Part shown: piece after piece, positions 28,082-36,815 of the stretch | Position numbering within the stretch: position 1 is the first letter of the stretch | Layout of the letters: every line of letters begins with the position of its first letter | NCBI GenBank assembly: GCA_963768165.1 | Contig: CAVYHJ010000013.1 | Span: 1 to 64,000, forward strand | Source of the DNA: CAVYHJ01 sp963768165 [NCBI: uncultured bacterium] | GTDB lineage: Bacteria > UBP4 > UBA4092 | Direction of reading: 5' to 3' | Length of the DNA: 64,000 nt | Notes under the pieces: model-generated | Seen by the model: only the letters and a program-made list of their open reading frames with translations | Database searches by the model: none | What the model was told of the DNA's origin: nothing | Program-made: the position numbers and the translations under genes

Positions 28082-28141
28082 CTTGATGAATCAAGCCCCT
28101 ACTTTATATCCCTGTAGGGATTTCATTTATGAATCCCAAAG
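28082..28141 (+). repeat. Triple-hairpin short repeat, copy a
   Basis: Three adjacent palindromes: CTTGATGAATCAAG (28082-28095), ATCCCTGTAGGGAT (28108-28121) and GGGATTTCAT/ATGAATCCC (28117-28137). The second half recurs at 28847-28893. The space 27944-28081 after the radical SAM gene holds no gene. Confidence 0.65.
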
Positions 28142-28233
28142 TGTCCCTAAGAGAGGGAAATTAGTATGACAGGAACAAGAGAAGAAACGATGATAAGATA
28201 TTAAATTGTTTTATTTTATAAGGTTTGGAGAGA

Positions 28234-28364
28234 ACAACCATGTGGATTCGACCGGAGAGGATTAATTTTGAGGGGGGAAATATGAAACGGAGAAATGGGA
28301 TATTTTAATTTTGAATTATGAATTTTAAATTTTGAATTGAAAAAGGGAAGGCGTCGGGAAAGAG
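28234..28364 (+). repeat. Paired-block repeat, copy a
   Basis: Block 1 (28234-28294, CAACCATGTGGATTCGACCG onward) and block 2 (28340-28364, AAAGGGAAGGCGTCGGGAAA) match 29556-29614 and 29724-29747. The AT-rich middle differs between copies and is made of TGAATTATGAATTTT-type simple sequence. Confidence 0.6.
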
Positions 28365-28503
28365 AGTTTCTTCACAGACTCAGAATGACTCTACGAGTCA
28401 ATTTTGAATTATGAATTTTAAATTATGAATTGAAAGGGAAAAAGGGCTAAAGCCCTGAGACCCTCAACTATAGTTGGGTAGAAGGGAAATAGAAGGGAAA
28501 ATA

Positions 28504-28800
28504 GAACGGGTGTGCCAATTTGGCATAGTTAAATTTGCGATTTAAGGGGCTTAAAATGTCTCAAAATTGGGTGGGTATTGTCTCCGTATCATCACCGTAC
28601 CAACGCCGTACCAACTCCCATTGAAAAAAAGTGAGGAACCGGTTCGAGCCTTACCCGAAGTCTCTTGGAGTATCGTTCGTTAATCCTGGGTTAATCTTGA
28701 GCGATTTGTGGGAGTTTTAAAAGTGGATGCATTTTGGAAAAAGAGCAATAATTTTTCAGGGTTATAATGGAGGTAAATGGAGTAGGAAGTCGTGTATAGT
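28504..28800 (+). repeat. Dispersed intergenic repeat, copy 2, with 11-bp iterons
   Basis: Diverged copy of the element at 17421-17727. It starts with the palindrome TGCCAATTTGGCA, whose arm change is compensated. The four iterons start at 28581, 28592, 28603 and 28614, keeping the 11-base spacing although the iteron sequence has drifted (TCTCC, TCACC, ACGCC, ACTCC). The terminal hairpin is not clear here. Confidence 0.65.
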
Positions 28801-28846
28801 CATTTAGATATATTCGCAGAAACGGGTTGGGCATGAGGCTCTAAAA

Positions 28847-28893
28847 CGCCCCAACTTTATATTCCCTGTAGGGGTTTCATTCATGAAACCCAA
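28847..28893 (+). repeat. Triple-hairpin short repeat, copy b
   Basis: Matches 28100-28141: CCCTGTAGGGG followed by GGGTTTCATTCATGAAACCC, a near-perfect palindrome in which both arms changed together (GGGAT to GGGTT, ATCCC to AACCC). This suggests the hairpin is what is kept. Confidence 0.65.
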
Positions 28894-28958
28894 ATCCACA
28901 TTTAACCCATTTGCCACAATATCCTATGATATAATCGCAGTTAGAGGCAAAATAAGAT

Positions 28959-29186
28959 ATGGTAGAAATTGCGCCAAGAATTCAGATTGATGAAAATATT
29001 CGTTTTGGGAAACCTGTCATTAAAGGGACACGGGTTCCCGTGGATTTGATTGTCGGCAAACTCGCCGGTGGAATGACGTATGAAGAAATCATGACGGAAT
29101 ATGAGTTAACCAAAGAGGATATTTTTGCCTGTTTAGAGTACGCTGCCAAACAATTATCTTCGGAAGAAGTGCGAGCTGTTCGCTAG
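28959..29186 (+). CDS. DUF433 antitoxin-like protein
   Basis: 75 residues with the DUF433 pattern: PRIQIDENIRFGKPVIKGTR, VPVDLIVGKLAGG, MTYEEIMTEYELTKEDIFAC and LEYAA. DUF433 proteins are small HTH-type antitoxin partners of DUF5615 PIN-like toxins. The toxin gene starts one base after this stop. TATAAT boxes lie about 25 bases upstream but without a good -35 partner. Confidence 0.85.
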   Translation: MVEIAPRIQIDENIRFGKPVIKGTRVPVDLIVGKLAGGMTYEEIMTEYELTKEDIFACLEYAAKQLSSEEVRAVR

Positions 29187-29187
29187 A

Positions 29188-29549
29188 ATGTTATCCTTCG
29201 TGATAGACGAAGATTTATCCCGCTCAATCTCAAAAATGCTCCAAGAAAAGGGATGGACTGTCTACGATATTCGAGATCACAACCTGCGGGGTGCTAAAGA
29301 TGAAGAAATATTTCAATTTGCCCAACAGCAAAAAGCCGTCTTACTACCGGTGACACGGGCTTTGGCAATGTAATACAATTCCCATTAGGTAGTCATCATG
29401 GAATTGTAATCGCCCATTTTCCAAACGAAATAACAACAATAGAGTTAAATAAACAAGTTCTCAAATCTCTGGAAAACTTCTCAGAGAATGACTATGTTGG
29501 AAATTTGATTGTTCTTGAACCGGGAAAAGTCCGGTTGCGAAGGAAATAA
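29188..29549 (+). pseudogene. DUF5615 PIN-like toxin, frameshifted
   Basis: The first 61 codons read FVIDEDLSRSISKMLQEKGW and DIRDHNLRGAKDEEIF, the N-terminal half of a DUF5615 PIN-like nuclease. After AVLL the frame is lost. A different frame continues from about 29341 with TTGDTGFGNVIQFPLGSHHG and runs open to 29549 (VRLRRK). The expected TGDTGF acidic motif is therefore out of frame. One-base indel at about 29341-29346: inactivated toxin or sequencing error. Its antitoxin is intact. Confidence 0.82.
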
Positions 29550-29555
29550 GGTACT

Positions 29556-29747
29556 CAACCATGTAGATTTGACCAGAGAAGATTGATTTTGAGGGGAGAA
29601 TAGGAAACGGAGAAGAATATAAGAATTTCAGATTTCAGATTGTAGATTTATGATTGAAAATAAAAAATGTCTCTGGTTTCTAAATTCTAGTTTCAAGTTC
29701 CTAGTTTCTAGTTTCTAGTTAAAAAAAAGGAAGGCATCGGGAAGAGA
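29556..29747 (+). repeat. Paired-block repeat, copy b
   Basis: Blocks 29556-29614 and 29724-29747 match 28234-28294 and 28340-28364. The middle is built of repeated TTTCTAGTTTC and ATTTCAG units. It fills most of the gap between the toxin remnant and the GH5 gene. Confidence 0.6.
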
Positions 29748-29790
29748 TAAGGTAAAAGTTCCCGATGGATTATTTTTGACCAAGATTCAG

Positions 29791-30864
29791 TTATTTGGTT
29801 TTCTGGTTGTTTTTATTATATTGTTCCAACATCCAGGCTTGCAGGAATTCACCGGTATACCCCGGTCCGGTTTTGATATTCAACCAATCCTTCTGTAATA
29901 ATCCGGGATACCAGTCGGGTGTGGCAGACCAGCAAATCCAGCCCATATCATGAGATTGACACATTTCTTTTAATTGCTTTAAATAATCGGGATTAATATC
30001 CGGTTTCATATCTTTGCTATCCTGGTCCCAGCCAAATTCTCCCAGGATGACCGGGGCTTTGGTCGAAGCATGTACCGCATTACTAATTTCTTCCTGTTGC
30101 CAATTGTGGTCGGTTTCCGGATAGATATGCGAGACATATACAATGTTTTTCCCTTTCACTGGATTTTCTGCCGAATCACCGATTTCTCCACACCACATAG
30201 GTCCCCCTACCAGGATAATATTATTGGCATATTTCCGGATGGTATCCACCCAAGGCTGAAGATGCGATTTGGTTTCGGCCCATCGGGGTTTGGGTCTATC
30301 TTTATCCCGGGGTTCATTGAACACTTCAAATAACACATGGTCATCCTTGGCAAATTTCGGGGCGATATAACTCCAGAACTCTTTGGTTTTTTCATCGATA
30401 CTTTGACCATCTTTATCAGTGCCATACGTATTATTTACATAATGCCAATCAATGACACAATAAACACCCCGTTGTTTACACCGGTCAACTGCCGGTCGTA
30501 AATGCTTGGTATAAAACTCATCATGAGAAATGGCTGTCCACCGGTATCCAAAATCTTTCGAATCTTCCGCATGTATCGGCAGCCGGATAATATTGGTATA
30601 CCATCCTTTGGAGGTATCGGTCATCCGGTCAATCATTTCAACACAATTGGGAATATTCCATTTCTGGTCAGAACCCCAGTCCAAAAAAGTGATTTCCGCC
30701 AGGGATACTCCCTGCAAGATTACTTTTTTCCCGTTGGATGTTTTGATATATTTCCCATCCACATGCAGCCGGGATAATTCACCATACCCGGATGATATAA
30801 AAATATACTGTACTAATAGAATCAAAAACGAGAATTTGAAAATGAACCACAACCCTTTTTTCAT
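29791..30864 (-). CDS. Secreted GH5 glycoside hydrolase
   Basis: 357 residues from ATG 30864, chosen because AGGAGG lies six bases upstream and a signal peptide (about 1-28) follows; a start at 30930 would have neither. GH5 (beta/alpha)8 features: NIIRLPIHAE (91-100), YCVIDWHYVNN (135-145), FEVFNEPRD (179-187) with acid/base Glu184, YVSHIYPETDHNW, and PVILGEFGWD (271-280) with nucleophile Glu276. This resembles GH5 endoglucanases (CelA/GH5_2-like layout), acting outside the cytoplasm on beta-1,4-glucan or a related hemicellulose. It stands alone on the minus strand. Confidence 0.9.
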   Translation of the reverse strand: MKKGLWFIFKFSFLILLVQYIFISSGYGELSRLHVDGKYIKTSNGKKVILQGVSLAEITFLDWGSDQKWNIPNCVEMIDRMTDTSKGWYTNIIRLPIHAEDSKDFGYRWTAISHDEFYTKHLRPAVDRCKQRGVYCVIDWHYVNNTYGTDKDGQSIDEKTKEFWSYIAPKFAKDDHVLFEVFNEPRDKDRPKPRWAETKSHLQPWVDTIRKYANNIILVGGPMWCGEIGDSAENPVKGKNIVYVSHIYPETDHNWQQEEISNAVHASTKAPVILGEFGWDQDSKDMKPDINPDYLKQLKEMCQSHDMGWICWSATPDWYPGLLQKDWLNIKTGPGYTGEFLQAWMLEQYNKNNQKTK

Positions 30865-31011
30865 AGAAGTCCTCCTCAGGATCCGGAATTTCAAATAACT
30901 ATCGTATCTGTTGAATCCTTCCATTGTCAATAACAGATACCATTTAAGAATACCGGGAATCCTATTGGGAAATCAGTTTAATTAGTGAAATGAGTGTACC
31001 GGGTTCTTTTA

Positions 31012-31041
31012 TTCGCATTCTCCAACCGATTTCTTTATAAT
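31012..31041 (+). promoter_or_regulatory. Probable promoter for the GNAT gene
   Basis: TTCGCA (31012-31017) and TATAAT (31036-31041), 18-base spacer, 39 bases before the ATG. Confidence 0.45.
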
Positions 31042-31080
31042 GATCTAACCTTATTATCAAATCATCCTGGAGTATAACTT

Positions 31081-31689
31081 ATGTGGCAACGGCCGGAGAA
31101 AATCACCCACGAAGGAAAATGGGTCAGGTTGGATATTCTAAATCCTGAATCGCCCTATTCTGATTTGTATGACATCGTCCTGAGTTCCTCCAAAGAACCG
31201 TATGATATTTTTCAGTACATGCCGCAGGGGCCGTTTCATACGAAAAATGAATTTAAAGAATGGTTGGAAAAAGAGGCGCGGGTTAAGGATACGAATGCCT
31301 ATTGTGTATTTAGCAAACGGCTGAATCAATATGTCGGGATGTGTGAAATTATTAATATAGTGGAAGCGCATGGCCAGGCGGAATTGGGGAGTATCTGGTA
31401 CGGGAAAAAAGCACAGAAAACGGAAATCAACTCGGAGACTATTTTCCTTTTATTGCAGTATTTATTTGAAACACTGCATTATCGCCGGGTGGAATGGAAA
31501 TGCGACAATCAAAATATTCCCAGTAAAAACGCCGCTCTCCGGCTGGGATTTAAGTATGAGGGTCTTTTCAGAAATCACATGTTCATCAAAGGCAAAAACA
31601 GGGATACCGCCTGGTATTCCATTATTGACACGGAATGGCCGACCACCAAAGAACATTTTATGAAAAATCTTTTGAGAGAATTTAAATAG
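31081..31689 (+). CDS. GNAT-family N-acetyltransferase (RimJ/RimL type)
   Basis: 202 residues. The order of elements is that of RimL-like GNAT enzymes: an N-terminal VRLDILNPES strand, YCVFSKRLNQYVGMCEI, AELGSIWYGKK (where the usual E-G-W strand sits), helix NSETIFLLLQYLFETL, RRVEWKCDNQNIPSKNAALR with LGFKYEGLFRNHMF. These enzymes transfer acetyl from acetyl-CoA to an amine; the acceptor is not predictable. GGAG lies eight bases before the ATG. It is probably monocistronic. Confidence 0.88.
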   Translation: MWQRPEKITHEGKWVRLDILNPESPYSDLYDIVLSSSKEPYDIFQYMPQGPFHTKNEFKEWLEKEARVKDTNAYCVFSKRLNQYVGMCEIINIVEAHGQAELGSIWYGKKAQKTEINSETIFLLLQYLFETLHYRRVEWKCDNQNIPSKNAALRLGFKYEGLFRNHMFIKGKNRDTAWYSIIDTEWPTTKEHFMKNLLREFK

Positions 31690-31787
31690 AAATGAATCGT
31701 TAACTCAGGCTTTGTTTTGATTCCCAAAGCTATGTAAAAACCTCCCAGAAAGTTTTCTATTTAGTTGCTTTTATTGGAGATAAAAGC

Positions 31788-31816
31788 TTGACAACCTATT
31801 TTTGGCTACCTACAAT
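31788..31816 (+). promoter_or_regulatory. Sigma-70-type promoter for the GH5 gene
   Basis: Consensus TTGACA (31788-31793), 17-base spacer, TACAAT (31811-31816), 37 bases upstream of the ATG at 31854. Any start codon upstream of 31820 for this gene would fall inside the promoter. Confidence 0.65.
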
Positions 31817-31853
31817 GGCAGATATACAAATTTGCAACGCAGGGAGAAATATC

Positions 31854-32933
31854 ATGAAAAGAGTAGTCCAATATATACCGGTTATTTTTATTATATCTTT
31901 CTGGATACCCGTTATCCATGCGCAACAAACCATTCAGACAACACAAAATCAGCAATGGTGGCAGGGTGGGTTTCGGGGAAGATGGGAGGACAATCCTTTG
32001 GCAAAGAAACTTCCGCTCATTCAGGTAAAGGGAAATAAGTTTGTTAATTCAAAAGGGGAAACGATTTTATTCCGCGGACTGGCGATTTCCGATCCGGATA
32101 AGCTTGAAAAACAGGGGCATTGGAATAAGGAGCATTTCGAGAAAGTCAAAGAAATGGGCGCCATGCTCGTCCGTATTCCCGTACATCCCGCGGCATGGCG
32201 GGAACGTACTCCCGCCAAATATCTTGAATTGCTAGATCAGGCGGTGGAATGGTGTACGGACCTGAATATGTACGTCATTATTGATTGGCATTCCATCGGC
32301 AATTTGGAAATGGAACTTTTCCAGAACCCTATGTATGACACCAGCAAAAAAGAAACCTATGAATTTTGGCGCACGACGGCCAGACATTTTAGAGGACATA
32401 ATACGGTGGCGTTTTTGGAAATATTCAACGAACCGACGGATTATCGGGGGCAGCTTGGCACTGTGTCTTGGAGTGAATGGAAAAAAATTAATGAAAATAT
32501 CATCCGACTCATCCGGGCGAACGGCAATGAAGCCATTCCACTGGTCGCCGGATTCGATTGGGCCTATGACCTGACTCCGATTCACAATGAACCGATTGAA
32601 GCGGAAGGAATCGCCTACGTCACACATCCCTACGCGAATAAACGGCCGGAACCATGGCCACCCAAATGGGAAGAGGATTTCGGATTCGCGGCAGACAAAT
32701 ATCCGATGATTGCGACGGAATTTGGATTTTCCATTGACACCGGAAAGAAAGTGGGAGAGAACGACTACGGCAATATCATTGTCAAGTATCTTGAAAGCAA
32801 AGGGATTAGTTGGGTGTGTTGGTGTTATGACCCGCAATGGGGTCCGCGAATGCTCCAATCCTGGGACAACTATGAACTCACAGGAAGCGGCGAGTTTTTT
32901 AAACAGGCATTACATGGGGATATTGGAAAGTAA
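31854..32933 (+). CDS. Secreted GH5 glycoside hydrolase
   Basis: 359 residues from ATG 31854, with GGGAG seven bases upstream; signal peptide about 1-23. After a Gln-rich linker (24-38), the GH5 barrel follows: MLVRIPVHPAAW (104-115), YVIIDWHSIGN (140-150), FLEIFNEPTD (187-196) with acid/base Glu193, YVTHPYANK, and MIATEFGFS (285-293) with nucleophile Glu289. Likely a secreted endo-glucanase or related endo-hydrolase. It shares the family but little close sequence with the GH5 gene at 29791-30864. Confidence 0.9.
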   Translation: MKRVVQYIPVIFIISFWIPVIHAQQTIQTTQNQQWWQGGFRGRWEDNPLAKKLPLIQVKGNKFVNSKGETILFRGLAISDPDKLEKQGHWNKEHFEKVKEMGAMLVRIPVHPAAWRERTPAKYLELLDQAVEWCTDLNMYVIIDWHSIGNLEMELFQNPMYDTSKKETYEFWRTTARHFRGHNTVAFLEIFNEPTDYRGQLGTVSWSEWKKINENIIRLIRANGNEAIPLVAGFDWAYDLTPIHNEPIEAEGIAYVTHPYANKRPEPWPPKWEEDFGFAADKYPMIATEFGFSIDTGKKVGENDYGNIIVKYLESKGISWVCWCYDPQWGPRMLQSWDNYELTGSGEFFKQALHGDIGK

Positions 32934-32972
32934 GTTTCCATGTAAGCACAATAATCCTATATACAAGGGATT

Positions 32973-34106
32973 TTAGATGGGTACTTGGAGCAGGAAATCG
33001 TATAACTTTTTCGAGAGGACGTCGAGGGAATATTCCTGTTCTATTTTTTTTCTGGCGTTTTGACCGAGTATTATCCGGAGTTGGGGATTTTGGATGAGGA
33101 GTTCCATTTTACGAACAAACTCATTTTTATCTTTTGCCAGTAAGCCTGTTTCCTCCTCTTTTAAAACATAATTAATCTCACCGGTGGGACTGGCGACAAC
33201 GGGTAATCCGGTTGCCAGGTATTCGAAAAGTTTGGTGGGGCTTTTGGATTTTGTCCAGAGGGTGTCTTGAATCAAAGGCAATAATCCGATATCCGCATCA
33301 CGGAGAAAATCCGGCATTTTTTGGTGCTCTACCCAGGGACACAATCGAATCGGCTGACCGGCGTATTGAGTTTTGATGAGTTCTTCGACCTGGGGCAACC
33401 ATCTCCCACCTGCCACCAAGCGTAATTCGAGATGGGAATATTTTTTAGTCAATTCTGCAAAACAATCGAACATGAAGCGGACATTTTCAAAAATCGGTTC
33501 TCCCCAAACCACGCCTGTCCAGATAAAGATAAGTTTGTCATGCGGATGTTTATTGACGGCAGGAGTGAATTTATCAGATTCCACGCCCGTGGGGATATAA
33601 GCTACACGGCTATTGAATTTCGACAGATAATCCACCAAAAAATGGCTGGATGCCACACACGCGACCGCATTTTTCGCTACCATTTCCGTCATGGTTTCGT
33701 AATTGGACGTTTTGAAAAAGAATTGGTTCAACGAAGGACGATTGAAGATACAGGGAAGAGGAATATCATAATCGTCGTAATCGAAAATATAGGGTTGATT
33801 TTTCAGACGATAACAAAGATAGGGCATGGCGCTGTGATAATGAATTTTCTGGAGATAAAATAAGGTTTTGTGTTTAAAAAAAAGTTTTGGAAATGCTTTG
33901 ATATTCAGCCAAAGTTTATTTCTGTCCCGCAATTCGTACATATCCGCTTCAGAAAATTGTTTTTCCAAATCGTCTTTATAGGAAAGCACGGAGGTGTTCA
34001 TGCCCAATTTGTGTAGACCTTCAGCGAAATGGTAACAACGGACGCGCGTGTGGGGATAGCCATAACCGCTCAGGCCGATAAACAGAATAGGTGTGTCGGG
34101 TGACAA
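32973..34106 (-). CDS. GT4-like glycosyltransferase
   Basis: 377 residues, GT-B fold. N-terminal FIGLSGYGYPHTRVR and YIFDYDDYDIP; C-terminal donor-binding domain with SPTKLFEYLATGLPVVASPT, GEINYVL and the E-P-N linker typical of family 4. Transfers a sugar from an NDP donor; sugar unknown. TTG start at 34106 with GGAG upstream. Last gene of the seven-gene minus-strand glycan operon. Confidence 0.85.
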   Translation of the reverse strand: MSPDTPILFIGLSGYGYPHTRVRCYHFAEGLHKLGMNTSVLSYKDDLEKQFSEADMYELRDRNKLWLNIKAFPKLFFKHKTLFYLQKIHYHSAMPYLCYRLKNQPYIFDYDDYDIPLPCIFNRPSLNQFFFKTSNYETMTEMVAKNAVACVASSHFLVDYLSKFNSRVAYIPTGVESDKFTPAVNKHPHDKLIFIWTGVVWGEPIFENVRFMFDCFAELTKKYSHLELRLVAGGRWLPQVEELIKTQYAGQPIRLCPWVEHQKMPDFLRDADIGLLPLIQDTLWTKSKSPTKLFEYLATGLPVVASPTGEINYVLKEEETGLLAKDKNEFVRKMELLIQNPQLRIILGQNARKKIEQEYSLDVLSKKLYDFLLQVPI

Positions 34107-34113
34107 TGTCGCC

Positions 34114-35448
34114 TTACTCCACTCTTAAAATACGTTTCATGGTTTTGTATAGTTTAAAGAGAGTTTTATTGCGAATGGCATCCAAATCATGTTTTGCCGA
34201 TTTATAGGCATCGGTCATTTCATTCAACCGATGTTGTAAATCCGTCGTTTGCTCCCGGCTCTTTCCCAAGTCCTGTTCCAACAAGTCGATACGATCGGTG
34301 GATTGTTTTAAGATGTGCTGCGATTTTTGACGAAGAATCGGATTTTGGCAAAACTCATCCAGAGGTGCAATAGCTTTATCCCAGGTATATTTATCGCGCA
34401 CTAATTTTTGTGCGTTTTCACTGTATTGTTGGATCATGCCCGGATTCTCCAAAATATTTTTTACAATATTCTTAAGTGAAACTGTATCTTCCGGGTTCAC
34501 AATCCAACCGGCGGAATACTCTTCAATCGGAACGGACAATTCCAGATAGTCGCCGTAAATCACCGGCAGTCCGCACCAGAGATATTCAATGGTGCGCGTG
34601 GTGAAAGCGAGTTCCCGCTCCGAGTTGCGTTTCATCACATCCACGGCAGTCGTTGCGGAAGTATATTCTTGTATCAACTGTTCATGGTCTATCATTTCAG
34701 AAATGACCACCCGTGGATTTTCAGCCATTTGTTTTTTTAAATCGTTATATTTTTCACCGTCAATGCTATGGAAGGGATGTTTCCCGACAAACATTTTTAA
34801 TTGACCGCGATTGGCCGATGCCAAAACATCGGCGAGAGTATTTAACGTCAAGGACGGGTCCTGCCATGCCCAGGACACTCCACCGAAAACAAAGGATGGT
34901 TCTTCAGGTAAACGATGTTGTGGGAGGTCGGGAGATAAAGAAACTGGGATGGTGGCGATAGTGATTTCTTTCGGGTCCATGCCAGCCATCATCAACCACG
35001 CCCACCAATACCATTTTTGTCGTTCCCCGGCACAGGTAAAAAAATCCATTTTTTGCATGGTCTTTATTTTATCCAGCGCGCTGTCCCGGAAATTACTGAG
35101 ATGGCGATAACTATTTTCGATAAGGAGAGACCCGTGTAAATCCATCACAGCGGGAATATCCGATGGTTCATAAAAGACAGCGGTGGGCCATTGCTGGAAA
35201 ATCACCATATCAGGTTTCATCCGGTCAACGATTTCATTCACCTTCACTGGATTATGGACATATTTCGCCAGCGATTCCGGCGGGTTGGAGATTTTATTCA
35301 GAACAAAATCAGGGAGAGAATAATGAACTTTGTGTCCACGAGATTCCAATCCCTTGCCCAAACTCCAACTGCGAATTCCGCCGCCACCGACCGGCAACCC
35401 ATACCCCGGCATCATCTCGTGGGTAATATATAGAATTTCCCTATTCAC
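34114..35448 (-). CDS. GT4-like glycosyltransferase with C-terminal coiled coil
   Basis: 444 residues. GT-B fold: an N-terminal loop rich in glycine (GLPVGGGGIRSWSLGKGLES), middle FVFGGVSWAWQDPSLTLNTL, and C-terminal TTRTIEYLWCGLPVIYGDYL. Residues about 385-435 form a coiled coil (LEQDLGKSREQTTDLQHRLN), perhaps for partner binding. GTG start at 35448. It sits seven bases upstream of the next GT gene in the operon. Confidence 0.82.
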   Translation of the reverse strand: MNREILYITHEMMPGYGLPVGGGGIRSWSLGKGLESRGHKVHYSLPDFVLNKISNPPESLAKYVHNPVKVNEIVDRMKPDMVIFQQWPTAVFYEPSDIPAVMDLHGSLLIENSYRHLSNFRDSALDKIKTMQKMDFFTCAGERQKWYWWAWLMMAGMDPKEITIATIPVSLSPDLPQHRLPEEPSFVFGGVSWAWQDPSLTLNTLADVLASANRGQLKMFVGKHPFHSIDGEKYNDLKKQMAENPRVVISEMIDHEQLIQEYTSATTAVDVMKRNSERELAFTTRTIEYLWCGLPVIYGDYLELSVPIEEYSAGWIVNPEDTVSLKNIVKNILENPGMIQQYSENAQKLVRDKYTWDKAIAPLDEFCQNPILRQKSQHILKQSTDRIDLLEQDLGKSREQTTDLQHRLNEMTDAYKSAKHDLDAIRNKTLFKLYKTMKRILRVE

Positions 35449-35463
35449 AGCACAGATTATAGA

Positions 35464-36804
35464 TTAGAAAACACGCTTTATCAATTTTCGATAAAAGTTC
35501 GTTGCTTGACTGATAGGAGTTTGCAGTTGTTCTTCAACAGATTCTTTTACTTTTTTAAGAGAGGATTCATCAGGTGCGGGTTGCGGATTACGCACCCATT
35601 TTCGCAACGGTTCCAAGGTCTTTTCAAAGGTATAATTGTTTTTTACGAACTGTTTTCCCATTTGTCCAATTTCTTTTATTTTATCGGGATGAGTGATAGC
35701 AAACTCAAGTTGGGAACGAAATAAATCACGATTTCCAATAGGACAGGTCAATCCCAATTGGTTGTCTTGAATGACTTGACTGATTTCTGTTCCCAGAGTT
35801 GACAACACGGGTAATCCTATTTTCATCATGTGAATCAAGCGGTTACGCGCGCCTGTTAAAGTTTCATAATTCCAGGCGTCAATGTTTATTCCGAGATTGC
35901 TTTCAAAATAATAATCGTGAATCTCTTCCGTTGGGACCCAACCCTGCATGATAAATTGATTCTTGACAGGAGATTGGCCAATTTTCTCCAGAAATTTTTG
36001 ATAGGTAATTTCATTGTGCAGGGGAATCGCGCCGCCGGTGGAGACAAATTTTACTTGCGGATATCGGGTCATCACGGAAACCAATCCATCATAAAGAAAA
36101 TCGGTATCCGTCCATGTGTTATATCCCCCGCTCCAGAGAATCACAAAATCGTTTTCATTGACCTGTTTTCCTCGAAGCACGGTTTTCTGATGGGTATAAT
36201 CGCAATGTTCCACAGAGTTGGAAATGGGATACACGAACTCATACCCCAAGGTAAATTGATTCAACCGTTTCATCACTGCCAATTCACCCAACAACATATA
36301 TTTTTGCCGTAGGGACACTGTTGAAAATACGTCTCCTTTTTGCAGGCAAATATTTTCCTGTTCCCAGAATTCCATAACGGAAGAATTATTTCCCAGAAGG
36401 TTGGCGCGGGCTTGCGCTTCGGTCATGAGGGCCCCATTTAAGTCCAACCACAAAGGTTTGTTGGTAGATAGTTTGGCGGCGACCGACGCGGGTAAGGTAT
36501 TGATTCCTAAAATACAATCGGGAGAAAAGGAATCATGAATAGATTGCAATATGGATTTATCAAAATACAAACCAATATCAAAGATTGCGTGATACGTCAG
36601 ATTCCCTTTGATGGTTTTCGTGTCCCGTGGTTGAGATTTGTCAAAATCTTTTGGCGGGGGAATAGGCCCGGCAAAAAGATAAACCTGGTGTCCGTCATCT
36701 AAAAGAGGTTTTGTAAAATGCCAGGTACGTAACCCCAAGGCAAATAAGGAATTGCCATTTTCAAACGGCAATGGGCGTGCACCGACCACCAGAATTTTAC
36801 TCAT
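35464..36804 (-). CDS. GT4-like glycosyltransferase
   Basis: 446 residues from ATG 36804 (SKILVVGARPLPFENG); the frame extends to 36900 but that part overlaps the upstream gene and is not like the paralogue. It is a close relative of the next gene upstream: shared FVILWSGGYNTWTDTD, QGWVPTEEIHDYYFESNLGI and RNRLIHMMKIGLPVLSTLGT. GT-B fold; the donor is not predictable. The two probably arose by duplication and may add successive related sugars. Confidence 0.82.
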   Translation of the reverse strand: MSKILVVGARPLPFENGNSLFALGLRTWHFTKPLLDDGHQVYLFAGPIPPPKDFDKSQPRDTKTIKGNLTYHAIFDIGLYFDKSILQSIHDSFSPDCILGINTLPASVAAKLSTNKPLWLDLNGALMTEAQARANLLGNNSSVMEFWEQENICLQKGDVFSTVSLRQKYMLLGELAVMKRLNQFTLGYEFVYPISNSVEHCDYTHQKTVLRGKQVNENDFVILWSGGYNTWTDTDFLYDGLVSVMTRYPQVKFVSTGGAIPLHNEITYQKFLEKIGQSPVKNQFIMQGWVPTEEIHDYYFESNLGINIDAWNYETLTGARNRLIHMMKIGLPVLSTLGTEISQVIQDNQLGLTCPIGNRDLFRSQLEFAITHPDKIKEIGQMGKQFVKNNYTFEKTLEPLRKWVRNPQPAPDESSLKKVKESVEEQLQTPISQATNFYRKLIKRVF

Positions 36805-36815
36805 AGGAAATCGGA

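Noticed and set aside
31788-31853. Earlier TTG start for the GH5 gene
   Set aside because: It lies inside the TTGACA -35 box and removes the signal peptide from the N-terminus.
32232-32858. Long minus-strand open frame opposite the GH5 gene
   Set aside because: It is antisense to a well-supported GH5 with catalytic motifs; composition is that of a shadow frame.
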